Part shown: positions 39,458 through 55,600 of the stretch, one piece after another
How the letters are laid out: every line of letters begins with the position of its first letter
Numbering within the stretch: position 1 is the first letter of the stretch
Assembly (NCBI RefSeq): GCF_037975245.1
Contig: NC_092569.1
Coordinates: 21,974,168-22,038,167, forward strand
Direction of reading: 5' to 3'
Source of the DNA: Apostichopus japonicus
Lineage: Eukaryota > Echinodermata > Holothuroidea > Aspidochirotida > Stichopodidae
Length of the DNA: 64,000 nucleotides
The notes under the pieces: generated by a model
Told to the model about the DNA's origin: nothing
The model's database searches: none
The model's input: only the letters and a program-made list of their open reading frames with translations
Made by a program: the position numbers and the translations under genes

Positions 39458-39842
39458 CAGTGGCGGAGCGTCCATACAGTCAGGGGGGCGGATGCCCCCC
39501 CCCCCTGACGGACTCAAATGGACTGTTGGCGCCCTTTTCAGCTCTTTACCACTTTTTACTTATTCGCGATTATTGACTTTTTTATTGCGCTCTCATTTAC
39601 CTATTGACATTTGTCACATTTTGTTAATGTAATTTGGCGATGACACCTATTTATTCTTCGTTTATCTGCAAATTAGCCACGCCCGGAAAGGGTCATTTCC
39701 GGCGATCTAGGGAATGTCTTTACTCAAAAAATGTCTGTACGCTACGCGCCAACCTGTGGTGGCGCTCCGCTTAGATAGTGTCGAAAGCGCCCCTACAGAC
39801 CATTCTTGCCCCTCCTGACCAATACCTCTGGCTCCGCCACTG
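39458..39842. mobile_element. hAT-like MITE, 385 bp, with 8-bp target-site duplication
   Basis: Starts CAGTGGCGGAGC and ends GCTCCGCCACTG, a perfect 12-bp terminal inverted repeat. CAACGGTT flanks both sides (39450-39457, 39843-39850). Noncoding. Its ends resemble those of the MITE at 14648, so both may use one transposase. Confidence 0.9.
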
Positions 39843-40172
39843 CAACGGTTATCAGTAAGTCAGAAGGATTGATTAGTTGTACTCACCTCTTTTGTAAAGC
39901 AGATGAATTTTCTTGACAGGAAAATGAAACAAAATTGTGAGACCCGAATTTGTTTTAATATTTGTAATGATACTCTTTTCCCCTTTGATTCCCTTTGAAA
40001 CTCTGATATTAATACACTTAGCAAATGATAATAAGAAAGGGACAAGGAAGGGGGCGGGGGGGGGGGGGAGGAGAGGCGATTTATAAAGAAAGTAAGGAGA
40101 CGAATGGAATCAGTTCACATTAGACTGTAATTTCATGTAATTATAAACAAATGAAGATGCAATTTCAGGGAT

Positions 40173-41906
<1,734 letters not shown>

Positions 41907-44511
41907 TGTTGTTGGAGACAAGTAATTCTGCATTTCCTTCCCTATACGTTGACTGAAGGTCAAACTCATCAGTTTTTTTTTTTTGTTTTTTTTTAGAAAC
42001 GATAGTTTTTTTTTCAAATTGGAAACTTTTCTTTCGATTTAACTTAATTATTACCAATAATGCCAAGGCCAAGTACTACCTACTGACAGCATCTTCGCAT
42101 GCATCCATGGAAACTATGCATATTCTTTGAAGAGTTAATTTTACGGAAAATTAAACTTGACTTACGCAACTTCCAGGACCATTAGAACCAAAGCCGAACA
42201 AGAAGCAAATTTAAGTAGTCTGACAATTCATTGACGATTTTCTTTTACGAAGCTGAAAGAATAATTTGTCGGCAATACCATGCCGGTGTAACAGTGTAGA
42301 GTCCCCCTCGTCCCTCCCGAGCATTTTAACCCTAGTGTAATTCTTGCGAAGTCATGGAGTGTCTTAGGACAGTTTCTAGCATGGTATGAGTTTTCGGATG
42401 TTTGAACTGAAAAAAAGCAGGAGTATCATTCACTGTCAAAGGATTCACTTAAAACACCAAAGGTTGGTTCTATAGACAAGTGGTGTGCATAATTGATGAG
42501 GAGGGTGACTCTGTGCAATCAGGGATTCCTTTTACAATCAGCGGAGCAAACTTAAACCACTTTTCTAGGTGTACCACTCACCCATCTCTCTCAGCTTCAC
42601 ACACAATTTCAAGAGTAGTTAAACACACAACATTCCTTTCAGGCATAATTATAGACCTAATTTATTAACAATTTAAAGTTTAAGTTTTACGCAGAATGCA
42701 GCAGTTGCCATATAAATATTTGTATCAAGTTGATACCCTACTTAAGTCAGTATTTGGAAGTGTGTACACTAACCCTCCGCCTCATTTTCAAAATTTAGTT
42801 CACGCTTATGGTATAGTAAGGAGCTGTAAAACTTTTGAGAGATTTAGGTTTTAGACTTAAGGGAAGATTCTGTAATAGTTAAGACACCCCTCCAGCCCCT
42901 CCCATCAGGTAAAATACTCAAAGAAGGATCTTCACTTTCAAAATGGACTCACTTGAAACACCGAAAGGGAGATACTATAGATTAGTGGTGTGCACAGTGA
43001 GGTGGCCTTGTTCAGTCGGGATGTTTTTTTTTTACAATCAGAAGGGCAAACTTAGACCACACGACTCGGTGTAGCCCTCCATGATCTCTTTCAGTATCAC
43101 ACACAACATTCCTTTCAGGCCTAATTATGGACCTAATTTATTAACCTAATTTATAGTCTAAATGTGACTCGCAATGCACCATTTGCCATCTACATATTTG
43201 CTTCGAGTTGACACCCTACTTAAGTCAGTCTGGAGGAAATTATAAACTACCCCTCCTCCTCTGTTCACGCCTATGGTATAAAAATCCCTCATTTCTTTGT
43301 AGGGTAATGAGCATAGTACACTACAAACAATAAGCTATCCTTGATCTCTTCGATTTTGCTATCACTCGTTTCACACTCGGTTTATCTTTTCTGATGTTAG
43401 TTTGCTAAGTAAGTAAGTATTTTGTGTTGACGTTTCTGGTAACGTTGGCAAAATAAACTGTAAGTACTTTTAAGAAAACAATTATAAATGTTAATTTGAA
43501 TGTTGTATGTATCACAATATCTAAAAATCATCACTTATGTGGTGTCTGAAAGAACAACGAAAAACTGAAGGGCAAACTACAGGCTGAATATCTCATCGTA
43601 AATACCCCCAAATAGTAACAGGTCAATGTGTTGAAAAATCTTCTATTTGTCGACATTTTGAGGAAGAACATCCAAAGTTTGACAAATTATGCAGTAAATG
43701 AAATACAAAAGGGTAATTTGCTTTCTAGGCACATTTTTATTACGCAAAGAATCTCAACAGCACCCTGTGCTACTTGTATAACGTTATTAATGACGTTGTG
43801 TAACGTGAAAACAAATTCCTATTAATTTAACACCTAATTTCAGATTAATCAAATATTTCGCTCACCACTTTGTCCTTTATCTTTGATTTCCCCCCTTTCT
43901 ATTCCTGTTCCATTTACTTTTAGAAATGGTATTGTTGCAATATTTGAATTGAACTTTTGATTTTACTCTAGAAAAGGTTCGCATAAATTAACACAGATGA
44001 CATCGATACTTTCAAAAAATAAAACAATGATATATACATGTCATACGTCTGTCAATATGCGTGAAAGTTACCTCTTCTTTAAGGTTTCATCACATCTATA
44101 TAGAAGTATTAATACATAATTCCAACCAAAGGAGCAGCTCGACACCACATCTACGGACGTTAAAAACGATATATCTTTATTGAACACTTCATTTTACTTA
44201 CTGATTTTATGATACCAGTTATAAACCAAAATATAATCATTGTCAGGAAGTAAAGCATTGAATTCAATTACACCTTCTCACTTTGGAATTAAGAAACAAG
44301 TGTATTTTAATTGCTTGTTTTCGCTAATGTTTCTAACTTTCAGGCATTAAAATTGAAGAGAAGACTCATTTAGTACTTTGCTATATATAATCTACTTCTG
44401 CTATAAGAAGGAAATTCACTGCTCCATTGAGAATGGCAACGTAAAGAATGTCAATGTAAGTACAAACTACAAATCAATCGATGAATCAAGGCAAGTCGCT
44501 GTTGTATCTAT
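41907..44511. other. Intergenic between gene B and gene A; ~0.5-kb duplication, no gene seen
   Basis: Sequence at about 42416-42800 recurs diverged at about 42915-43290; both have GTGGTGTGCA, TTTACAATCAG and CAACATTCCTTTCAGGC. The rest is unique and AT-rich. Confidence 0.55.
44176..44181 (-). terminator. Candidate poly(A) signal of gene B
   Basis: AATAAA on the minus strand, about 330 bp after the stop codon at 44512-44514. No closer hexamer was noticed. Confidence 0.45.
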
Positions 44512-44813
44512 TCAACAGTAAACACCGGCGTCCTCCCCGTGCCCACAATTATGAATACCCCAGCCTCTGCTCCCGCATTCTTCAATATTTGCCTCATGTC
44601 CTGAACAGGAAACATCATCAATCCAAATTTCGCCAGATCCTTCACCAAAGTGTGCCCTACCTATGGCGGTTCCATTGCTTCCAAAGCCAAGTTGACGACA
44701 TATTACTGAGGCATCATTATCATCCCAGTCATCATCGCAGATCGTTCCCCACTGGCCGTCATAGTAAACTTCAATTCGCCCTTCATTCGAGGTATTACCG
44801 CCAACCAGACGCA
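44512..44813 (-). CDS. Terminal SRCR exon B16 of gene B
   Basis: 302 bp, acceptor TCTAACAG, ends AGVYC then TGA, so the stop follows C8 at once and the domain is complete. Sequence is off the array consensus ([25 protein letters not shown]), with NTS and NGT sequons. Six cysteines. Confidence 0.92.
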
Positions 44814-46566
44814 CTGTTAGAAATTAGAAATATATATGTATATATAACAAGACATATGCCAATTTAAATCGATGATATGTAAACTAAATCGGTATATGTC
44901 AATTTAAATCAACATCTACCAGTTTAAGTCGATGATATGTCGAATTAAATCGGTAGAAGTCAATTTCCGTGGACTTATACCACTTTCTAGCAACTCAAAT
45001 TGGCATATACCTATTTAAATCGACATATCATCGATTTAGTTCATTAGCATATTCCAAATCCCGATTTCGGTGATGAGTGACATGTGGAGATACAAAGCAT
45101 GTAGTCACATGACAAGGCGAGCGAATAATTGAAAATAAACACACACAAACAATAAAAGTGGAATGCATGATTTGAGCTTGAATACTGTAATTGTTAACCC
45201 CCCTGGGTATATATTTAGCTACAGTATGACGTAACCTTACAGTAGGCCTAACTGCAGAACAATATCATCTTTGTTTATGGTGTAACTAGAGTAGGTAATT
45301 GCATCTATGTACGTTCTGTAGGCCTATGCAGTTGCATGTGTATTCCTATACTATAGCTCCACGTGTTTGAGTAGAGACAAGCCCAGTTTGCATTGAGATA
45401 GTTGCACGTCGTTGACATATCAGTTTTTTCAGCCTTATTATTCCAACGAAATCTTTTTGCAAGTAATTGTCCATAATTACCATTGGCAAAATCATAGTGA
45501 ACACCCTTGCTAGCTTGCTAGATTGGTAATATTGGAACTATTTAATTATTCGCCCACCTTGTCAGGTGACTGCACGTGATGTATCTTTACATGTCAATCA
45601 TCACCGAAATCGGGCTTTGAAATATGTGAAGGAGTTAAATCGATGATATATCGATATAAATAGGTAAATGTCGAATTAAACTGGTATAAGTCGAATTAAA
45701 TTGGTACATGTAAATTTATATTGACATATACCGATTTAATTCGACATATCATCGATTAAACTGGTATATGTCGATTTAAATTGACATTTACCGATTTAGT
45801 TTACGTATCATCGATTTAAATTGGTATGTGTCGATTTAAATCGATGGTATGTCAAATTAAACTGGTATATGTCGATTTAAATCGATGATATGGAGAATTA
45901 AACTGGTATATGTCGTTTTAAAGCGGTAGAAGTCAATTTAAGCTGCTATAAACTGGTATAAGTCAAATGAGATTGGTATATGTCGATTTAAATCGGTATA
46001 TGTCGATTCCCCACGATTTGAGACTGATGGCCCGCCATAGTTGATATGGCGACACTTTTAGATGAGTTTTTTTTTACTGTCTTTGGTACGTAAGATTGAC
46101 ACCTACTTTTTTCTACACAGAGGTTGCACTCGCCTGATTCACGTTTGTCTGTGTTCTATTCCTATACTTTCTCCCAGTTTATATTGTGGCTAATTCCCCC
46201 CGTCTTATCATGTTCCATACGTACTTCGACAGTTCGTTTCTTTTTGGTACTGTTCATGCCTGAGAGATTTTGTGTGGTTGTTGAACCGCTGCTTAACGGT
46301 CCTCTGAAATGCCGATGCACGACTTAGATTATGTGTCCGATGTGACATGGGCTTTAAATACTATTGGGCTGGTTAAACATTTCCCCGTAGGGGGCGGCTT
46401 TCTGCAGATCTACAGGTAAATTATTTAGTAAGGGTCAAACAATCAGCGTCCATAACCTAGTGTCTAGGGTGTCCGCATATAAAGCGGGAGGCCCGGGCTC
46501 GAATCCCGGTGGTGATTGCAAGTTTATTCAATGTTCTGGATTTTCCGACTCACTACGATTTCAATT

Positions 46567-46639
<73 letters not shown>

Positions 46640-49600
46640 AAAATAATTATACATATATATATTTATATATATTCAGAATCATTTCAATCTTGTACTTAGA
46701 GGAAATATTACTCTTGTGTGTAGAAAGCTAAACTTCTAAGCGACGCTCTAAAAATGCAAGCGATTGTCAAATAAGTCTATTGAATGGACCTGCTAACAAG
46801 TAACCAAATATAGATTGCCATTTCATTTCCTTTAATCAGACACGACGTACCATTACAGTTGTAATAATACATACTGCAATATTTCTCAATATTTCTTAAT
46901 GATATCTGTTGTTCTGGCTTTTCTAATCCGACCGTACCTGTTCTACAAGAAACAGAAGCATCTTCACCATGTCCACAATTGTGCGCTCCCCAATGACTGA
47001 GATCGCATTCTTCAATATGTTGTTCTGATCCAGAACAAGTAACATTATCCAACCAAATTAGATCGGAGCCTTCACCAAAGTTTGCACTTTGCCATCCAAC
47101 TCCGATGCCTTCATAACCAAGTTGACGACAAATAACCGATGCAGCGTTATCATCCCATCCGTCATCACATATTGTTCCCCACTGACCATCGTGGTACACT
47201 TCTACCCGACCTTCCTTAGAAGAAACCCCATCAACCAGCCTCACTGCAATAAATGATTAAAAGGAAAGGGTTAAGAGACCAAAATTCTACAATCTATTCC
47301 CATTTCTTTGTTAGTGGTTGTTTACATCTTCGGCAAAACTTGCTTGCTCGATCGTAAAAGAAATGACACATATTCTTAGAGGAAGACATTAATGGTGTAC
47401 AAAGAAAAGCTCAACTTCCAGGCTATGCTGTGCATATGCAACTGATAGTCAATTTAGTCGCCAAGTAAACAAACCAACAAGTAAACAAACATCATTTTCC
47501 ATTGAATTGCCTTTGATCAGACGGAAAGAAACGTTTCACCTTGAATGACCTTCTGTCATAGAAACACCACCAACCAGGCGCACTGCAATAAATCGAAAAG
47601 ACTAAGGGACCATCGCATTAAACTTTTGCTCGACGTCCTGGTATAAGCCTACAAAACAGGCGTACTGTAGGTATTCAAATCATACCGTCTAAGAAATGAT
47701 GTTTTTTTGAAATTATATAATACTAACAACATGTTTTGTAGCGTTTCCAAAGGTCCATGTTCCTAGTTTACAGAATGAAAATGTTCATCATGCAATGTTC
47801 ACGCACAATTTTAAATCATATTTCAACAAAACGCATATTCATGGGTAATATGTGTATGAAGAAGGTATGCCTACAATACATGATGACTTGATTTAGTCAA
47901 TAACAACGGAACTTTTATTGACAACTTTTGCAGCGCTTCTATCATGATGGTTTATAATATACATTATAAAGAAAGGTAGTTCATTGTATGCATTACATCT
48001 TTAATAACAGGATCAAAATAATTTTCATCTGTTGCTAACATTTTAAATTTGTAATCTTACCTGTCCCACAAGAGACAGAAGCATCTTCATTATGTTTACA
48101 ACTGTGCACTCCCCAATCATTGCTCCCACAATCTTCGATATACTGTTCTGATCCAGAGCAAGAAACATTATCCAACCAAATTATATCTGATCCTTCACCA
48201 AATTTTGCACTTTGCCATCCAACTCCGATACCTTCATAACCAAGTTGACGACATATAACCAATGCATCATTGTCATTCCATCCGTCATCACATATTGTTC
48301 CCCACTGACCATCGTGATACACTTCTACCCGACCTTCTTGCAGAGAAACACCACCAACCAGGCGAACTTCAGTAAACAAAAAGGAAATTATTAAGGGGCA
48401 AAAATCCTCTCTTTTCTTGTTTTTCTTTAAAAGTGGTTGTGTACTTCTTCGAAGACGTTACGAGTGATTTGATCTTAAAAGAATACAATATTCTAAAAGG
48501 GAGACATTATGTTTGTACATAGAAAGTTAAACATGCAAGCGATGCTGTAAATATGCAAGCGATACCCAATTAAGTCGTCTGGATGGAACCTGTTCTTAAC
48601 TTAACATATATAATTTGCCGTTAAATTGCATTTCAATTACATTTTAAATAAAGTTAAAGTTTAAATCATGTAAACTTATGTAACATACTGCAATACAGTT
48701 ACATTATTTTTCTAAAACAAATATTTTAAAAAATGTGGAATTAAATATGTTGTTCTGACTTTACTCATCCAACCGTACCTGTTCTACAAGAAACAGAAGC
48801 ATCTTCACTATGTGCACAATTGTGCTCTCCCCAATTATTGCTCCCGCATTCTTCAATGTAATGTTCTGATCCAGAGCAAGCAACATCATCCAACCAAATT
48901 GGGTTTGAGCCTTGACCAAACTTTGCACTTTGCCATCCAACACCGATACCTTCATAACCAAGTTGACGACATATAACTGTTGCATCGTTATCATCCCATC
49001 CGTCATCACATATTGTTCCCCACTGACCATCGTGTAACACCTCTACTCGACCTTCTTCCGAAAAAACACCACCAACCAGGCGCACTGTAATGAATGAAAA
49101 GGAAATAAATAAGGGACTAAAATTCATTCTTTCCTATTTTATTTAAAGATGGTTGAATAACTCTTCGGAAACATTGCGGGTGTTTGGTCTTAAAAGAATT
49201 TTACTAACTTTCTTAGAGAAAGACATGACTTTTTGCATAGAAAGCTAAACTTGCAAGCGATGTTGAAAATATACAAATGACAGTCAGTTAAGTCTTCTGG
49301 ATGGGACCTGCTTACAAGTACATAATTGTAATTTGCCATTCCATTGCCTTTAATCAGACGGAACGTAAATTAAATTTTTAAATCAAATATCTTTTATGTC
49401 GTATACTGCAATCCAATCACCATGTTTCTTTTGCTCAAAGATAATAACTCAATTTTCCGGAATGAATTATCTTGTTCTGACTTTACTAATCCAACCGTAC
49501 CTGTTCTACAAGAAACAGAAGCATCTTCACCATGTCCACAATCGTGCGCTCCCCAACCAGTGATCCCGCAATCTTCAATATGTTGTTCTGATCCAGAGCA

Positions 49601-52600
49601 AGTAACATTGTCCAACCAAGTTGAGTATGAGCCTTGACCAAATTTTGCACTTTGCCATCGAACTCCTATGTCTCCATAACCAAGTTGACGACATATAACT
49701 GAAGCATCGTTGTCATCCCATCCGTCATCACATATTGATCCCCACTGACCATCGTGGTACACTTCTACCCGACCTTCTTGCGGAAAAACACCACCAACTA
49801 AGCGCACTGCAATTAATTAAAAGGATTAAGGTAGTATCGTGGTAACTTTTTTGAATTTTTTCGAGGAATAAGACTCTTAAACAGGCGTAGTTCAGTCATT
49901 TAAATCAAACCGTTCAAGGAATTAATCTTCCCTTTATTTAAATATATATTTATATGTATATCACTGAAGACTTGTATTGTTGCGTTTCAAAATTTTAATT
50001 TACCCAGATTACAATATAAAGATGTTAATCTTGCGGTGTACTGACACAATTTTTTATCGTATTTCATAAAAATGGCATATTCATGGGTAAAACGTATATG
50101 ATGAAAGTAGACCTACATTAATTTATAACCTGATTTCAATAATCATAACAAATAATGTAAAAGACAACAAATGTAGCGCGACATTATTATGATTGTTTAG
50201 GCAACTGCATTATAAACTACGAAAGTATTTTAAATTACAAAATTAAAGTAGCTTATGAGAATGATTTCGTCTTTCCTAACATGGTTAGAATAGTTGTCAT
50301 TCGTTGTTAATATTTTACTTCAGTAAGTATACCTGTCCCACAAGAAACAGAAACATCATCACCATGTCCACAACTGTGCGTTCCCCAATCATTGCTCCCG
50401 CATGCTTCGATATGCTGCTCTGATCCAGAGCAAGCAACACCATCCAACCAAATTGGGTCGGACCCTTCACCAAATTTTGCACTTTGCCATCCAACTCCGA
50501 TGTCTCCATAACCAAGTTGACGACATATAACTGATGCATCGTTGTCATCCCATTCGTCATCACACACTGTTCCCCACTGACCATCGTGGTAGACTTCTAC
50601 TCGACCTTCTTGCAGTGAAACACCACCAACCAGACGCACTGCAGTAATTAAAAGAAATGATTAAGTGACCGAAGTTCTCACTATTCATATTTTCATTGTA
50701 AATCGTCGTATACTTCTTCTGGAAAATTACACGTGTTCTGATCTTACAAATGAGGCAGAGATTACTTTCGTACATAGAAAGCTAAACTTGCAATCGATTT
50801 TGTAAATATACAATTGACATTCAATTAAGTCGTCTGGATGTGGCCTGCTAACAAGTTAACAATAAAATGTGTCATTCTATTGCCTTCAATCCGACGGGAC
50901 GTAACTTTAATGTTTAAATCATATATGCTTTTTGTCGTATACTGCAATACAATCACCATCTTTTTGCTCAAAGCAAAGAAATCATTTTTTCGGAATGAAA
51001 TATTTCGTTCTGACCTTACTAATCCAACCGTACCTGTTATACAAGAAACAAAAGCATCTTCACCATGTCCACAATCGTGCGTTTCCCAATCATTGCTCCC
51101 GCATTCTTCAATATACTGTTCTGATCCAGAGCAAGAAACATTTCCCAACCAAATTGGGTCTGAGCCTTTACCAAATTTTGCACTTTGCCATCCAACTCCG
51201 ATGCCTCCATAACCAAGTTGACGACATATAACCGATGCATCGTTGTCATCCCATTCGTCATCACATATTGTTCCCCACTGACCATCGTGATACACTTCTA
51301 CCCGGCCTTCTTGCAGAGAAACACCACCAACCAGGCGCACTGAAAAAAATTAACAGGAATAACGGACCATCGTGTTAAACCTTTTTTCTTACTGCGCGAG
51401 GACTAACCCAGCAAACCAAGCCGACTGTGTTAATTCAAATAAAAAAGTTGAAGGCATTTATATTCTTTGCAATGATATTATACTAACGACTTGTTTTGTG
51501 GCATTACAGTTTTCATGTGCCTAATTTACAGAATGAAGATGTTCATATGCGGTTTCAGACACAAATTTCATTGAATTTCAAACAAAACGCATATTCTTTG
51601 GTATCAGGTGTATTAACGTGATTAGGACTGTATTTATGTATGACTTGAATAAGTAAGTCACAACGGAAATTTAAATGACAGTAATTGTAGCGTTATTATC
51701 ATGATTTTTAAGATAACGGAGGTATTAACTATTAAATTCATATAATTTATTACATAAAGTAGTTTATTGGAAACTTTCCTTACAGGGTCCAATGATTTTC
51801 ATCTTGCTAATATTTTATGTCTGTAATCTTACCTGTTCCACAAGAAACAGAAGCATCTTCACCATGTCCACAATAGTGCGCTCCCCAATCATTGCTCCCG
51901 CAATCTTCGATATACTGTTCTGATCCAGAGCAAGCTATATTATCCAACCAAATTATGTCTGATCCTTCACCAAATTTTGCACTTTGCCATCCAATACCGA
52001 TACCTTCATAACCAAGCTGTCTACATATAACTGATGCATCGTTGTCATCCCATTCGTCATCACATATTGTTCCCCACTGACCATTGTGATACACTTCTAC
52101 CCGACCTTCTTGCAGAGAAACACCACCAACCAGGCGCACTTTCGTAAATGAAAAAGAAATTATTAGCTGACCAAAATTCTCAACATCACTATTTTCTTTG
52201 AAGATGGTTGTACACTTCTTCGGCAATATAACACCTGCTTGATCTTAAAACAATGTCCCTTATATTCTGAGAGGAAACACATAATGATTATATATAGAAA
52301 GCTAGACTTTCCAGCGATGCTGTAAATATTCAAGTGGTATTCAATTAAGTCATCTGGGTGGGACCTGTTCAGAAATAAACAAATATAATTTGACATTTAA
52401 TTGCCTTTTTTTCAAACGGAACGTAACGTTAATGTTAAACAATATATTATTTTTGTAACATACTGCAATACAATCACCATGTTTTGCTCAAAGCAAAGAA
52501 ATCAATTTTTCGGAATGAAATATTTCTTTCTGACTTTACTCATCCAACCGTACCTGTTCTACAAGAAACAGAGGCATCTTCACCATGTCCACAATTGTGC

Positions 52601-55600
52601 GATCCCCAATCACTGCTCTCGCATTCTTCAATATGTTGTTCTGAACCAGAGCAAGTAACATCATCCAACCAAATTGGGTCTGGGCCTTCACCAAATTTTG
52701 CACTTTGCCATCCAACTCCGATGCCTCCATAACCTAGTTGACGACAAATAACTGATGCATCGTTATCATCCCATCCGTCATCACATATTGTTCCCCACTG
52801 ACCATCGTGGTACACTTCTACCCGACCTTCCTTAGAAGAAACCCCATCAACCAGCCTCACTGCAATAAATGATTAAAAGGAAAGGGTTAAGAGACCAAAA
52901 TTCTACAATCTATTCCCATTTCTTTGTTAGTGGTTGTTTACATCTTCGGCAAAACTTGCTTGCTCGATCGTAAAAGAAATGACACATATTCTTAGAGGAA
53001 GACATTAATGGTGTACAAAGAAACGCTCAACTTCCAGGCTATGCTGTGCATATGCAACTGATAGTCAATTTAGTCGCCTGGATGGGACCAGTTAACAAGT
53101 AAACAAACATCATTTTCCATTGAATTGCCTTTGATCAGACGGAAAGAAACGTTACACTATGAATTATTTATGATTTATGTAATATACTGCAATACAATTA
53201 CTATATCTTTGCTCGAAGAAAAAAAAACCCTAAGTTTTCGAAATGGAATCTGTTGTTCTGGTTTTACTCATCCAACCGTACCTGTTCTACACGAAACAGA
53301 AGCATCTTTACCATGTCCACAATCGTGCGCTCCCCAATCATTGATATCGCATTCTTGAATATGTTGCTCTGATCCAGAGCAAGCAACATCATCCAACCAA
53401 ATTGGGTCGGAGCCTTCACCAAATTTTGCACTTTGCCATCCAACTGCAATGCCTCCATAACCAAGTTGATGACATATAACTGATGCATCGTCGTCATCCC
53501 ATCCGTCATCACATATTGTTCCCCACTGACCATCGTGATACACTTCTACCCGACCTTCTTGCAGAGAAACACCACCAACCAGGCGCACTATAATAAATTA
53601 ATAGGATTAATAGACCATCGTGGTAAGCCATCAATCAGCCTTCTAGAAGAGTAGGGTTGAAGAGAGGCGTACTGTAGTTATGTAAAGCATATAGATTAAG
53701 AAACTTATGGGGGGTTTTTTTGCAATTATATAATACTTACGACTTGTTTTGTGGCATTTACAATTTTCCATGTGCCAAGTTTACAGAATGAGGACGTCGT
53801 CATGCCATGTTCAGACACAATATCCAATAGTATTTCACACAAAACACATATTAGCCTCATTAGTTGTATTAAAATTAGTAGACATTTATTAATTGATAAA
53901 TTGTTCTAAATTAGTTACATCGATAATGTAAATGACATCAATTTTAGCACTAGTATCAAGGTTGTTTAGATAACGGCGGTATTAACTATAAAGTTATTTT
54001 AAATTATATGAAAAGGTAGTATATTGCAATATTTCATTTATTTCTGATAGTATCAAAATAATGTTCATCTGTTACTAATATTTTTACTTCTGTAATCTTA
54101 CCTGTCCCACAAGAAACAGAAGCATCTTCACCATGTCCACAATTGTGCACTCCCCAATCAGTGCTCCCGCATTCTTCGATATACTGTTCTGATCCAGAGC
54201 AAGCAACATCATCCAACCAAATTTGGTCTGATCCTTCACCAAATTTTGCATTTTGCCATCCAACTCCGACGTCTCCATATCCAAGTTGACGACATATAAC
54301 GGATGCATCGTTGTCATCCCATCCGTTATCACATATTGTTCCCCACTGACCATCGTGGTAGACTTCTAACCGACCTTCATGCAGAGAAACACCACCAACC
54401 AGCCGCACTACAATATATTAAAGAAAATTATTAGCTGACCAAATTCTCACAACTAATATTTTCTACTAAGGTGGTTGTAGACTTTTCGTGCAAAGTTTGC
54501 GTGATTGATCTTAAACGAAGTTACTAATTTTCTTAAAGGAAGTCATAACTTTTGTATATAGAAAACTAAAGTTCCAAGCAAGTGATTCTGTGAATCGCTT
54601 TGAGATCGCTTTGTGATCGCTTTGTGAATCGATTCTATGAATCGATTCTGTGAATCTGTGAATCGCAATTGATAGTCAATAAATTCTTTTGGATGGGACC
54701 TGCTTACAAGTAAACAAATATAATTTCCGATTTATAACCTTTATTCAGACGGAACGTAACTTTAAAGTTTAAATCATATATTCTTTATGTAACATACTGC
54801 AACCAAATCACCATTTTTCTGCTAAAAGAAAATAGCTCAATTTTTCCAAGAATGAATTTGTTTTTCTGATTTTACTCATCAAAGAGTACCTGTTATACAA
54901 GAAACAGAAGCATCTTCACTATGTTCGCAAATGTGCGCTTCCCAATCATTGCTCTCGCATTCTTCAATACGTTGTTCTGATCCAAAGCAGGTAACATTAT
55001 CCAACCAACTAAGATTTGAGCCTTGACCAAAGTTTGCACTTTGCCATCCAACTCCGATGCCTCCATAACCAAGTTGACGACATATAACTGATGCATCGTT
55101 ATCGTCCCATCCGTCATCACATATTGTTCCCCACTGACCATCGTGGTACACTTCTACCCGACCTTCGTGCAGAGAAACACCCCCAACTAGGCGCACTGCA
55201 ATAAATTGAAAAGATAAAGGGACCATCGTGTTAAACTTTCACCCGACGTTCTGGACTAAGCCTACAAAACAGGCGTACTGTAGTCATTCAAATCACCCCG
55301 TTTAAGAAATTTTATGTTCTATGAAATTATACAATTCTAACGACTTGTTTCGTGTTGTTTCCAATTGTCCATGTTCCTAGTTTACAGAATGAAGATGTTC
55401 ATCTTGCAAAGTTCAGAAACAATTTTGAATCGTATTTTAAGAAAACGTATGATCATGGGTAGAAAGATGTTTGCAAGTTAGTAGATATGTATTTATTTAT
55501 GACTTGATTAATTTCATCACAGCCTTTCCTAATCGTATAAAATCATTTTTATCCGTTGCTCATATTTTACCTCTGTTATCTTACCTGTTCCACATGAAAC

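Noticed and set aside
46446-46518. tRNA gene
   Set aside because: A and B boxes are present but there is no acceptor stem, and a body is shared with another copy, so it is a SINE head. The same reasoning applies to 8256-8329 and 63320-63393.
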